A stretch of DNA of 64,000 bases from Nannocystis sp. GTDB lineage: Bacteria; Myxococcota_A; Polyangia; Nannocystales; Nannocystaceae. The position numbers were made by a program, and so were the translations under genes. Positions 18,163-25,364 of this stretch are shown here, one piece after another. The notes below the pieces were generated by a model. The model was not told the origin of the DNA. It saw only the letters and a list, made by a program, of their open reading frames with translations, and did not search any database. The stretch lies in the NCBI RefSeq assembly GCF_016714285.1, contig NZ_JADJNN010000013.1, forward strand, positions 62,001 to 126,000, in the 5' to 3' direction. Each line of letters begins with the position of its first letter. Position 1 is the stretch's first letter.

Positions 18163-18534
18163 TCACCCGGCGAGCATCTGCTTGAGCGCGCCGTCCGCGA
18201 TCGCGGCGCGTGTCTCGTCGTTGCCGCCGATCAACGTGCCGCGGACAAAGACCTGCGGGAAGGTCGGCCACCCGCTCCACATCTTGATCGCCAGCCGCTC
18301 CTTCCACGCGCTCACGTAGCTGCCGAACTCGAGGTACGTGAAGGGCACCCCCGCCTCGTCCAGCGCCCGCCGCACCTTCTTCACGAAGGGGTTCTGCGCC
18401 ATCCCGACCACCACCACCGCGTCGCGCCCGACCGCGTCCCGCACCTGAGCGACGACCCCGGCGTGAAATCCCGCCATCTTGTCGGCGACGTGAGAGGTTC
18501 GAGCGCTTTCGGGGTGCAGGGGGCGGGGCGTCAT
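18163..18534 (-). CDS. Monothiol-glutaredoxin-like protein lacking the active-site Cys
   Basis: A 123-residue protein with the Grx4-like fold. VVVGMAQNPFVKKVRRAL occupies the active-site loop and helix 1. GWPTFPQVFVRGTLIGGND matches the TVP/cis-Pro and GGxD glutathione-binding segments of CGFS glutaredoxins. The CGFS (or CPFC) redox motif itself reads NPFV, so no thiol is available for catalysis or for binding an iron-sulfur cluster through glutathione plus Cys. The protein could be a regulator or binding partner. The ATG start gives normal length. It converges with the propeller lipoprotein and diverges from the next gene. Confidence 0.8.
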   Translation of the reverse strand: MTPRPLHPESARTSHVADKMAGFHAGVVAQVRDAVGRDAVVVVGMAQNPFVKKVRRALDEAGVPFTYLEFGSYVSAWKERLAIKMWSGWPTFPQVFVRGTLIGGNDETRAAIADGALKQMLAG

Positions 18535-18641
18535 TGGCGGCGGAGTATAAGGGGCTCGCCTCCCCCCGCAAGCGCCCCCGCGACACTATTTTCGCCGCTC
18601 CGGAACAGCCCCCGCCGCCCCCCGCGTACCAGGGCCCTGTC

Positions 18642-19778
18642 ATGGCCACCCGCGCGATCGCAAGGATCCGGCCCCTCCTGTGCGGCCTCGGCCTCGCCTG
18701 CATCAGCCTCGACGCCCCCCGCGCCGCCAGTCCTTCGGGACATGTCCCCGACGACATGTCCGATCCGCCATGTTCCACCTGTCCCTCGGGACAGCCCTCA
18801 CCGCTCAGCCCGGCCGAGCGCGCCGCGTTCCTCGCGACCCCCGAGGACCCGCCCCCCGAGGCGCTCGGCGGCGTCACCCTGGCCCGCCACGGTCGCCACT
18901 ACCTCACCGGCAACGAGCACGCGCTGCACGCCTTCCACGCGCGCGTGCGCGGCCTCGGCGGCGGCTACCTCGGCGTCGGCGCCGAGCAGGGCTACCTCCT
19001 GCTCGGCTGGTCGCGGGCCGAGCTGGCCTGGCTCATCGACTACGACCCCGCGGTCGTCGAGATCCACGCCGTCCACCAGGCCCTGATCGCCGCCGCCGCC
19101 ACCCCCGACGACTACCTCGCGCTGTGGCAGCCGACAGGGCGCCGCGCCGCGCTCGCGGCCCTGCGCGCGGCCCACCCCGGCCCCGCCGGCGCCCCGCTCA
19201 TCGAGCTCTACCGCAACAACCGCGCCCGCGTCGCCCGCCGCCTCGACGAGCTGCGCCAGGAGATGCAGGCCGCCGCCGTCCCGAGCTTCCTCGCCGACGC
19301 CGACGACTACGCCCACGTGCGCGGCCTGGTGCTCGCCGGTCGCGTGCGGGCCCTGTGCGCCGACCTCACCCGCGACGGGGCCGTCGCCCACATCGGCGCC
19401 GTCGCCCGCGAGCTCGGCGTGCCCCTGCGCGTGCTCTACCTGTCCAACGCCGAGGAGTACTGGGAGCGGCTGCCGCAGCCCTTCCGCGACAACCTCCGCG
19501 CCCTCCCGGTCGACGATCGCTCGCTGGTGCTGCGGACCCTGCTGACCTGGGAGACAAACCGCGACTACCGCTACAACGCCCAGCCCGCGCGCAACTACCG
19601 GCGCTGGCTCGCTGTCCCCGACCTGCGATCGATCTACGACGTCATCCGCCGCGACGAGGTCGTCGTCGACGAGCGCGGCTTCTTCGAGACCCGCGAGCTC
19701 CCCGACCCCGCCGCGCTGCGCCGCCGCGAGCAGCGACGTCTCGCGCGTGAGGCCGCGGGCCTGCCCGCCAACGGCTGA
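18642..19778 (+). CDS. Secreted protein resembling the LIC_10091 family
   Basis: A 378-residue protein with N-terminal signal sequence (residues 1-28, a lipobox-like LGLAC at Cys20). The next 30 residues (SPSGHVPDDMS, CPSGQPSPLS) are encoded by three palindromic DNA repeats. The body has GGGYLGVGAEQGYLLLGWSRAELAWLIDYD, similar to Leptospira LIC_10091-type proteins, which have a methyltransferase-like fold. VLYLSNAEEYW and LPVDDRSLVLRT match later segments of the same family. I assign the family from recall, so treat it as tentative. No metal or SAM motif is certain. Tail-to-tail with the DUF2505-like gene. Confidence 0.65.
   Translation: MATRAIARIRPLLCGLGLACISLDAPRAASPSGHVPDDMSDPPCSTCPSGQPSPLSPAERAAFLATPEDPPPEALGGVTLARHGRHYLTGNEHALHAFHARVRGLGGGYLGVGAEQGYLLLGWSRAELAWLIDYDPAVVEIHAVHQALIAAAATPDDYLALWQPTGRRAALAALRAAHPGPAGAPLIELYRNNRARVARRLDELRQEMQAAAVPSFLADADDYAHVRGLVLAGRVRALCADLTRDGAVAHIGAVARELGVPLRVLYLSNAEEYWERLPQPFRDNLRALPVDDRSLVLRTLLTWETNRDYRYNAQPARNYRRWLAVPDLRSIYDVIRRDEVVVDERGFFETRELPDPAALRRREQRRLAREAAGLPANG
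18737..18794. repeat. Cluster of three TGTCC/GGACA palindromes inside a coding linker
   Basis: GGGACATGTCCC at 18737-18748, GACATGTC at 18753-18760 and CTGTCCCTCGGGACAG at 18779-18794. All are read in frame as the region just after the signal peptide of the LIC_10091-like protein. Confidence 0.8.
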
Positions 19779-20300
19779 CTACTTGCCGGCCAGCCCCTGC
19801 TCGCGCAGCCACAGGTTCGTGAAGTCGGCCGCCTTCTGGTAGCTGTCGCGCATCGTCTTCTCGAGGAACTTCTCGAACATCCCGCCGATGCCGAAGATCT
19901 TGACCTCGATCTCGAAGTTGGCGACCCGGTCCGACTGCCCCGGCCCGGTCCGCTCGAGCCACATCTCGCTGCGGATCGTCGACTTGTCGGCCAGCTTCGA
20001 GGGCAGCACCTTCACGACCCAGCTCGGCTTGGCCAGGTCGAGGTGACCGTCCTCGATGTAGCTCACCGAGTCGCCGAGCAGCGACTTGATCGGCCCCGGC
20101 GCGTCGATCTTCGGCGTCACCGACATCTTGCGCGCGCGCCGACCGTCGGGCCCCTGGGTCTCCTCGATGACCTTGAAGGCCTCGAACTGCAGCGCCTTAC
20201 GGTAGAGCGCCTCGTTGTAGGCCGGATCAAAGAACACGTCGCGCCAGAACGCCTCGGGCTCGATCGAGTAGGGGTGTCGAAGGGTGAACTTCATCGCCAC
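19779..20300 (-). CDS. DUF2505-like START/SRPBCC protein
   Basis: A 173-residue soluble protein of SRPBCC (START-like) type, resembling DUF2505. FTLRHPYSIEPEAFWRDVFFDPAYNEALYR at the start is typical of ligand-binding helix-grip proteins, and the C-terminal helix (GIGGMFEKFLEKTMRDSY) closes the pocket. No signal peptide. GTG 20300 and ATG 20294 (two codons in) are both possible starts, and neither has a clear ribosome-binding site. The ligand is unknown, probably hydrophobic. The gene stops next to the end of the convergent secreted-protein gene. Confidence 0.75.
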   Translation of the reverse strand: MAMKFTLRHPYSIEPEAFWRDVFFDPAYNEALYRKALQFEAFKVIEETQGPDGRRARKMSVTPKIDAPGPIKSLLGDSVSYIEDGHLDLAKPSWVVKVLPSKLADKSTIRSEMWLERTGPGQSDRVANFEIEVKIFGIGGMFEKFLEKTMRDSYQKAADFTNLWLREQGLAGK

Positions 20301-20326
20301 CGCTTATTTCGCCGTGCGCCAGCATT

Positions 20327-20424
20327 GTCAACCCGCGGCAGTCAACCCGCGGCAGTCAACCCGCGGCAATCAACCCGCAGCAGTCAACCCGCAGCAGTCA
20401 ACCCGCGGGCAGTCAACCCGCGGG
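20327..20424. repeat. Seven tandem copies of a 14-base unit (GTCAACCCGCGGCA)
   Basis: Units start at 20327, 20341, 20355, 20369, 20383, 20397 and 20412. Three are identical, two read CAGCA instead of CGGCA, and the last two have an extra G (CGCGGG). The array fills the gap upstream of the DUF2505-like gene. Its final copies supply the stop codon (TGA at 20415-20413 on the minus strand) and last residues of the neighbouring FGE-domain gene. There are no spacers, so this is not a CRISPR array. Confidence 0.95.
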
Positions 20425-21600
20425 CGAGGCCGCCGCCCGCAGGGCCGCAGCCTCGGCCGGGCTGGCCGCGCAGCGAAAGCCGAAGTGATGAAAGGGCTGG
20501 TTCTCCGGCCAGTGCGGCCGGCGGTAGATCGCCGTCGCGTGGGCGGCGTCCCAGTACCACGAGCCGCCGCGCACCAGCTTGCGGCGAAAGCCCGCGCAGG
20601 TCGCCGCGCCCTGGCACGGCCCGCGCGGCTCGACCCCGAGGCAGTCGGCCCCGCACTCGGCGTAGTCGCGCGTGTACCAGTCCGCGACCCACTCCCACGA
20701 GTTGCCCGCCATGTCGAACAGACTGTAGCGGTAGGCCGGGCGCGAGCCGACCTCGAAGGGCCGCCCGGTCTCCGGCTTGCTGAGCAGCTTCTTGACCCCG
20801 CAGCTGCGCCCCGTCTCGTCCTTGATGATCGCCCGCTCGCAGGTCGCCGGCTCGTCGCCCCACGGGTGCAGCGCCCCATCGGGCCCGCGCGCCGCCTTCT
20901 CCCACTGTGCCTCGCTCGGCAGCCGCTTGCCCTGGGCCCGGCAGTACTTGTCGGCGTCGAACCAGCGGACCCCGTTGATCGGCTGGCGCGGCCGGTCGAA
21001 GTCGGTGTAGCCCGGCCCCGACGGGTCGCAGCGCCGCGCCTTCACGCACGCCTTGTACTCCGCGTAGGTGACCTCGTTGCGGTCCATGTAAAAGGTCTGC
21101 AGCCACACCCGCGCCGCCGGCCGCGTGTTCTCCGGGCCGTCGTCCGAGCCGCGGAGGAACGGCCCCGCCGGCACGCACGCCATCCCCTCCGGCGCCGCAG
21201 CGCAGGCCTCCGGCGCCGGCGCGCCCGGAAACTCCGGGCCCCCGGCCACCGCGAGCCCCCCCGCCTCGCCCGACCCATCCCCAGGGGCGGCCTCACCGGA
21301 CCTGTCCCCAGGGACAGCCGCGACCGGCGTCGCAGGGACATCCACTCGCGTCGCCGCAACACCGGACCTGTCCCCAGGGACATCCGCTCGCGTCGCCGCA
21401 GCACCGGACCTGTCCCCAGAGCCAGCCGCGTCCGGCGTCGCCGCAGCACCGGACCTGTCCGAAGAGCCAGCCATGCCCGGCGTCGACGCAGCGCCGGACC
21501 TGTCCCCAGAGCCAGCCCCACCGCCAGGCTCACGCGCAGGCGCAGGGCCAGCACAGGCGCCCGCCGCGAGCGCCACCCCGAGCACCAGACCGCCGCGCAT
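20413..21600 (-). CDS. Lipoprotein with formylglycine-generating-enzyme (SUMF1) domain
   Basis: A 395-residue lipoprotein: lipobox at Cys16 (LAAGAC), a 100-residue low-complexity linker with repeated GDRSG units, then a SUMF1/FGE-sulfatase domain of about 265 residues. Domain marks: MACVPAGPFLRGSDDG, FYMDRNEVTYAEY, RLPSEAQWEKAARG, YSLFDMAGNSWEWVADWY, VRGGSWYWD and the closing FHHFGFRCA. The domain is used for formylglycine formation, but in lipoproteins often for other oxidations or as a binding module. The catalytic Cys pair of true FGE is not evident. The linker is built from TGTCC/GGACA palindromes, and the extreme C-terminus comes from a 14-base tandem repeat. Six bases after the FKBP stop on the same strand, so probably one transcript. 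Confidence 0.85.
   Translation of the reverse strand: MRGGLVLGVALAAGACAGPAPAREPGGGAGSGDRSGAASTPGMAGSSDRSGAAATPDAAGSGDRSGAAATRADVPGDRSGVAATRVDVPATPVAAVPGDRSGEAAPGDGSGEAGGLAVAGGPEFPGAPAPEACAAAPEGMACVPAGPFLRGSDDGPENTRPAARVWLQTFYMDRNEVTYAEYKACVKARRCDPSGPGYTDFDRPRQPINGVRWFDADKYCRAQGKRLPSEAQWEKAARGPDGALHPWGDEPATCERAIIKDETGRSCGVKKLLSKPETGRPFEVGSRPAYRYSLFDMAGNSWEWVADWYTRDYAECGADCLGVEPRGPCQGAATCAGFRRKLVRGGSWYWDAAHATAIYRRPHWPENQPFHHFGFRCAASPAEAAALRAAASPAG
21302..21383. repeat. TGTCC/GGACA palindromes in the FGE lipoprotein linker
   Basis: CTGTCCCCAGGGACAG at 21302-21317 and its near-copy ending GGGACAT at 21368-21383. Further decayed copies (CTGTCCCCAGAGCCAG and similar) continue to about 21520. They encode the GDRSG-type repeats of the linker on the minus strand. 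Confidence 0.8.
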
Positions 21601-21605
21601 CGACC

Positions 21606-22742
21606 TCAGCCAGCCTTCGCGTCGCCCGTCTTCGCCTCGACCGGCTTGCTGCCCGCCTTCGTCGCGTCGCCCGCCTTCGTCGCGTCGCCAGCCTTCGTCG
21701 CGTCGCCAGCCGTCGCGTCGCCAGCCTTCGCGTCGCCCATGGGCACCACCGTGGCCGGCGTGGCCGGCGTGGCCGGCGGCTTCACGGCCATCAGCTCGAC
21801 CGTGAAGATGAGGTCAGCGTTGGCGGGGATCTTGCCGCGGGCGCGCTCGCCATAGGCCAGCTCGGCGGGGACGGTGAGCTTGCGCAGACCGCCGACCTTC
21901 ATGCCCTCGATGCCGAGGTCCCAGCCCTTGATCACGCGCCCGGCCCCGAGCGCGAACACCAGCGGCTTGGGCCGCGCCAGCGACGAGTCGAATTCGGTGC
22001 CGTCCTTCAGCGTGCCGCGGTAGTGCACCGACACGGTGTCACCGGCCTTGGCCTCGGCGCCCTCGCCGAGCTTGTAGTCGGCGACGACCAGCCCCTTGTC
22101 GAGCTTCTTGGTCGCCAGCGCCTTGCCATCGAACGCGGTGAGCGGCTGCGGGGGCGGCAGCGGCGGGGTGAAGCTCAGCAGCTCGATGGTGAAGATCAAC
22201 GTCGAGTGCGGCGGGATCTTCCCGGCCCGCCGCTCCGCGTAGCCGAGCTTCGACGGGATCACGAGCTTGCGCTTGCCGCCGACCTTCATGCCGGCGACCC
22301 CCTCGTCCCAGCCCTTGATCACCCGCCCCGCCCCGAGCTCGAAGCTGAAGGGCCGATTGCGCGGGCGCGACGAGTCAAACACCATGCCGTCCGTCAGGTA
22401 GCCGGTGTAGTGGACCTCCACGTCGCCGCCCTTGACCGCCTCGGCGCCCTCGCCGAGCACGTAGTCCGACACGGCGATCCCCCCGGCCGTATTGCTGGTC
22501 GCGACCGGCACGCCATCGAAGGGCGCGTCGAACTTGATGTCCGGGCTCGGCTCGAGCGGCAGCGGCGGCGCAGGCGGCTGGGACGGCGGGGCGACCTTCG
22601 TCGGCACCTCGACCTTCTTGGCCACGTCGGTCGGCTCCGCCTTCTTCTCGGCCTCCGGCGAGGAGCTCGGCGTACATGCGGCGGCGAGCACGAGCTCGAC
22701 GCCCAGGAGGGTGGAAAGCGCAAGGGGCGCGCGAAACAGCAT
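21606..22742 (-). CDS. Tandem FKBP-type peptidyl-prolyl isomerase lipoprotein
   Basis: A 378-residue lipoprotein (lipobox Cys23, VLAAAC) that should catalyse cis-trans isomerisation of prolyl bonds in the envelope. It has two complete FKBP domains. Domain 1 (about 80-190) contains VEVHYTGYL, FDSSRPRNRPFSFELGAGRVIKGWDEGV and IPSKLGYAERRAGKIPPHSTLIF. Domain 2 (about 205-315) contains VSVHYRGTL, FDSSLARPKPLVFALGAG and VPAELAYGERARGKIPANADLIF. A C-terminal tail repeats GDATKA. The start ATG 22742 was taken at the signal peptide. It is upstream of the FGE-domain lipoprotein on the same strand with a 5-base gap, and the pair may act together in folding or maturing exported proteins. Confidence 0.92.
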   Translation of the reverse strand: MLFRAPLALSTLLGVELVLAAACTPSSSPEAEKKAEPTDVAKKVEVPTKVAPPSQPPAPPLPLEPSPDIKFDAPFDGVPVATSNTAGGIAVSDYVLGEGAEAVKGGDVEVHYTGYLTDGMVFDSSRPRNRPFSFELGAGRVIKGWDEGVAGMKVGGKRKLVIPSKLGYAERRAGKIPPHSTLIFTIELLSFTPPLPPPQPLTAFDGKALATKKLDKGLVVADYKLGEGAEAKAGDTVSVHYRGTLKDGTEFDSSLARPKPLVFALGAGRVIKGWDLGIEGMKVGGLRKLTVPAELAYGERARGKIPANADLIFTVELMAVKPPATPATPATVVPMGDAKAGDATAGDATKAGDATKAGDATKAGSKPVEAKTGDAKAG

Positions 22743-23048
22743 GGCGCGCCATATACCCGAATTCCGGACCGCGCGCACCCGCGCCTCGGGCCCCCATTCC
22801 GCGTCACGGACCGCGAAACCACCGCGACCTGAGCAGCCCGCGCGAGCGCCCGCGATCGACGACGACCCCGCGCGCCGCAAGTCGGCGATCTCGCGGATCT
22901 CGCGGATCATGCGGATCATGCGGATCATGCCCACCACAGATCAGCGCGGCTGTGCGCAGCTGCGCGCATCATCGCGCGAAGCCCTCGCAGATCCGCGCCG
23001 AAGCCGACGCTTGTCAGCTCGCGGCCCGGCCCCTAGGCTCGCCGACAT
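22743..23048. other. Divergent intergenic region with a 9-base tandem repeat
   Basis: 306 bases between the divergent FKBP and DUF1554 genes. At 22887-22931 five 9-base units occur in tandem: GATCTCGCG twice, GATCATGCG twice, GATCATGCC once. No convincing promoter hexamers, RNA gene or protein seen. Confidence 0.6.
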
Positions 23049-24470
23049 ATGCAATCTGGTGCGATCGGCGAACATGTCAGCGCAGAGGCCAGAGCGGCCA
23101 TCGCCTCGCCCGCCGCGCCCTCGAGGGCGATCGCCGCGCGGCCCCGGCAGTCCCCACGCGACGCGTGGCGACCTGTCCTTGCGGCCATGTCGCTCGCCGC
23201 CTGCGCGCCGCCGCCGAACACCACCGGCGACGACGGCTCCAGCTCGCTCGCGGCCGCCAGCACCAGCACCGGCGAGGCCAGCTCGACCGGCGTCGCGCCC
23301 GATTCCACCACCACCACCACCGGCGCGAGCGACAGCGACGGATCGAGCAGCGGCGACGCCAGCAGCACCAGCTCCACCTCCGGCTCCACCGGCCCGGCGC
23401 CCGCGTGCGGCGACGGCCACCTCGACCCCGGCGAGGCCTGCGACGACGGCAACGACGCCGACGACGACGACTGCGTCGCCTGCATCGCCGCCGCGTGCGG
23501 CGACGGCCACCTCCACGCGGGGCACGAGGCCTGCGACGACGGCAACGACGTCGACGACGACGAGTGCAGCAACGACTGCACCCTCGCCAGCTGCGGCGAC
23601 GGCGTGATCCAGCCCGGCGAGACCTGCGACGACGGCAACCCCAGCGACAAGGACGCCTGCCCCGGCACCTGTCAGTCGGCCGCCTGCGGCGACGGCTTCG
23701 TGCAGCAGGGCGTCGAGCTGTGCGACGACGCCGGCCCGAGCCCCACCTGCGACGCCGACTGCAGCAAGGCCGAGTGCGGCGACCAGACCGCCAACGCCGC
23801 CGCCGGCGAGGCCTGCGACGACGGCGAGGCGACCGCGACCTGCGACGCCGACTGCAGCCCCGTCGAGTGCGGCGACGGCACGCTCAGCGTCCTGGGCGGC
23901 GAGGAGTGCGACGACGGCAACCTCAGCGACTTCGACGACTGCTCGAGCGAGTGCAAGAAGCTGCGACGAAAGATCTTCGTGACCAGCAAGCTCTACACCG
24001 GCAAGCTCGGCGGCATCGCCGGCGCCGACATGCAGTGCCAACAGCTCGCCGACGACGCCGAGCTCGGCGGTGTCTTCTACGCCTGGCTCAGCGACAGCAA
24101 CAGCGCCCCGGACAGCCGCTTCATCCACTCGAGCGTGCCCTACATCCTCCCGACCGGCATCCAGGTGGCGAAGCACTGGCAGGACCTGGTCGACGGCACC
24201 CTGCAGCACGCGATCGATACCACCGAGAGCAAGGGCGCCGCGCCGATCCCCGGGGCCGGCTGCGGCGCCGGCACCAAGCCCACCGTGTGGACCAACACCC
24301 TCGCCGACGGCACCGCCTGGGCCAACAACGGCTGCGACGGCTGGAACAGCACCGCCGGCGCCGCCCGCCTCGGCCACGCGAAGGCGACCAATTTCACGTG
24401 GACCAAGTTCTGCGAGGGTCAGGCCGCCAGCTGCGCCTGGAAGGCCGCGCTCTACTGCATCGAGCAGTAG
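23049..24470 (+). CDS. Cys-rich-repeat lipoprotein with C-terminal DUF1554 domain
   Basis: A 473-residue predicted lipoprotein. A lipobox-like LAAC sits at Cys52, so either the signal peptide is long or translation starts later than the ATG at 23049. A Ser/Thr/Gly/Asp stalk (about 55-120) precedes five to six myxococcal Cys-rich repeats (CGDGxxxxGEACDDGNxxDxDxC, about 118-310). The last 160 residues resemble DUF1554, known from Leptospira and myxobacterial surface proteins: KIFVTSKLYTGKLGGIAGAD at the start, then conserved Trp and Cys ending in CAWKAALYCIEQ. Probably surface-exposed binding or adhesion. Single gene with an unrelated downstream promoter. Confidence 0.8.
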   Translation: MQSGAIGEHVSAEARAAIASPAAPSRAIAARPRQSPRDAWRPVLAAMSLAACAPPPNTTGDDGSSSLAAASTSTGEASSTGVAPDSTTTTTGASDSDGSSSGDASSTSSTSGSTGPAPACGDGHLDPGEACDDGNDADDDDCVACIAAACGDGHLHAGHEACDDGNDVDDDECSNDCTLASCGDGVIQPGETCDDGNPSDKDACPGTCQSAACGDGFVQQGVELCDDAGPSPTCDADCSKAECGDQTANAAAGEACDDGEATATCDADCSPVECGDGTLSVLGGEECDDGNLSDFDDCSSECKKLRRKIFVTSKLYTGKLGGIAGADMQCQQLADDAELGGVFYAWLSDSNSAPDSRFIHSSVPYILPTGIQVAKHWQDLVDGTLQHAIDTTESKGAAPIPGAGCGAGTKPTVWTNTLADGTAWANNGCDGWNSTAGAARLGHAKATNFTWTKFCEGQAASCAWKAALYCIEQ

Positions 24471-24581
24471 CTCCTCCGCGGCGAGCGTCCGGAGTTAGTT
24501 TTCGCATACCGACCACCGTGCCGAGCCGTTCGGCCGCGGTAGTTCCTTGCAGCTGCACCCGTCCCGGACTTGGGCGCGTAC

Positions 24582-24610
24582 TCGACAGTACGCTCGAAAG
24601 TGTGTGATAC
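24582..24610 (+). promoter_or_regulatory. Candidate sigma70-like promoter
   Basis: TCGACA (24582-24587), 17-base spacer, TGATAC (24605-24610). The ATG of the next gene is at 24620, so the transcript would be nearly leaderless. Pattern match only. Confidence 0.35.
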
Positions 24611-24619
24611 CCGCCCGCA

Positions 24620-25267
24620 ATGAAGCTCACACATTTCACGGCAATCTCGATTTTCACGCTCGCGCTCGCGTCCGCCTGCGGCGGCGCCGCGGAGCCGGCC
24701 AAGGGCGACAAGGCCGCTGCCAAGAGCGCTGCGGGCACCGCAGGCGCGGACGCCAAGGACGCGGCCCCGGCCGTCGAGCTCCCCACGCTCAAGATCAACG
24801 AGGCCGACTGGGTCGAGAAGAACCTCAAGGATGTCTCGCCGATGATCAACGTCACGATCAAGGCGCCCAAGGACGCCACCTTCGAGAAGAACGGCAACGG
24901 CGGCGTCGACATCAAGCTCGCCGGGTTCTACATGCTCACCGTCGGCAACCTCGCCGTCAGCAGCCTCAAGGAGGCGCTCGAGTGGGGCGATTCCTCGTCG
25001 ATCGGCAACTCCTCGTTCAAGGACGGCAAGAAGCTCCTTGAGGAGCCGAACGGCTTCGTCTTCACCTACCAGATGAAGGACGAGGACAACGGCACCAAGT
25101 ACGCCCCCGAGTCGCACTTCTACTACTTCATCGAGAAGGACGGCGCGGTCTACAGCGTGAACGACACCAAGCCGATGGACGCCTTCTCGACCCCCCCGGC
25201 GGCCTACACCGAGGCGCTCGCGCGGCAGGTCTACGGCCTCGTGAAGGCCTCCGCGAAGACCAACTAG
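24620..25267 (+). CDS. Hypothetical lipoprotein
   Basis: A 215-residue lipoprotein: signal peptide with lipobox Cys20 (LALASAC), an Ala/Lys/Asp linker to about residue 50, then a single alpha/beta domain with no recognised family. The domain is acidic and has aromatic strands (FYMLTVGNL, SHFYYFIEKDGAVYSV). Its Ala/Lys linker differs from the Thr-rich stalks of other lipoproteins here. Transcribed from its own likely promoter and followed by two strong hairpins. Confidence 0.75.
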   Translation: MKLTHFTAISIFTLALASACGGAAEPAKGDKAAAKSAAGTAGADAKDAAPAVELPTLKINEADWVEKNLKDVSPMINVTIKAPKDATFEKNGNGGVDIKLAGFYMLTVGNLAVSSLKEALEWGDSSSIGNSSFKDGKKLLEEPNGFVFTYQMKDEDNGTKYAPESHFYYFIEKDGAVYSVNDTKPMDAFSTPPAAYTEALARQVYGLVKASAKTN

Positions 25268-25275
25268 ACAGGACC

Positions 25276-25360
25276 GTCGCGGCCCAGGTAGCCGCGACGC
25301 AACAGGCGTCCACCACCGAGGTCGCGCGCCGTGAGCCTGAACGCTCACGACCGCGACCTC
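25276..25360. terminator. Two hairpins between convergent genes
   Basis: Hairpin 1: GTCGCGGC (25276-25283) and GCCGCGAC (25291-25298), perfect 8-base arms, 7-base loop. Hairpin 2: outer arms GAGGTCGCG (25318-25326) and CGCGACCTC (25352-25360) with inner arms GTGAGC/GCTCAC (25331-25336, 25343-25348). They lie between convergent stops at 25267 and 25365. There are no T-runs, but the placement suggests bidirectional termination. Confidence 0.6.
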
Positions 25361-25364
25361 GCCG

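Noticed and set aside
20327..20424. CRISPR array
   Set aside because: Units are contiguous 14-mers with no spacers and no cas genes.
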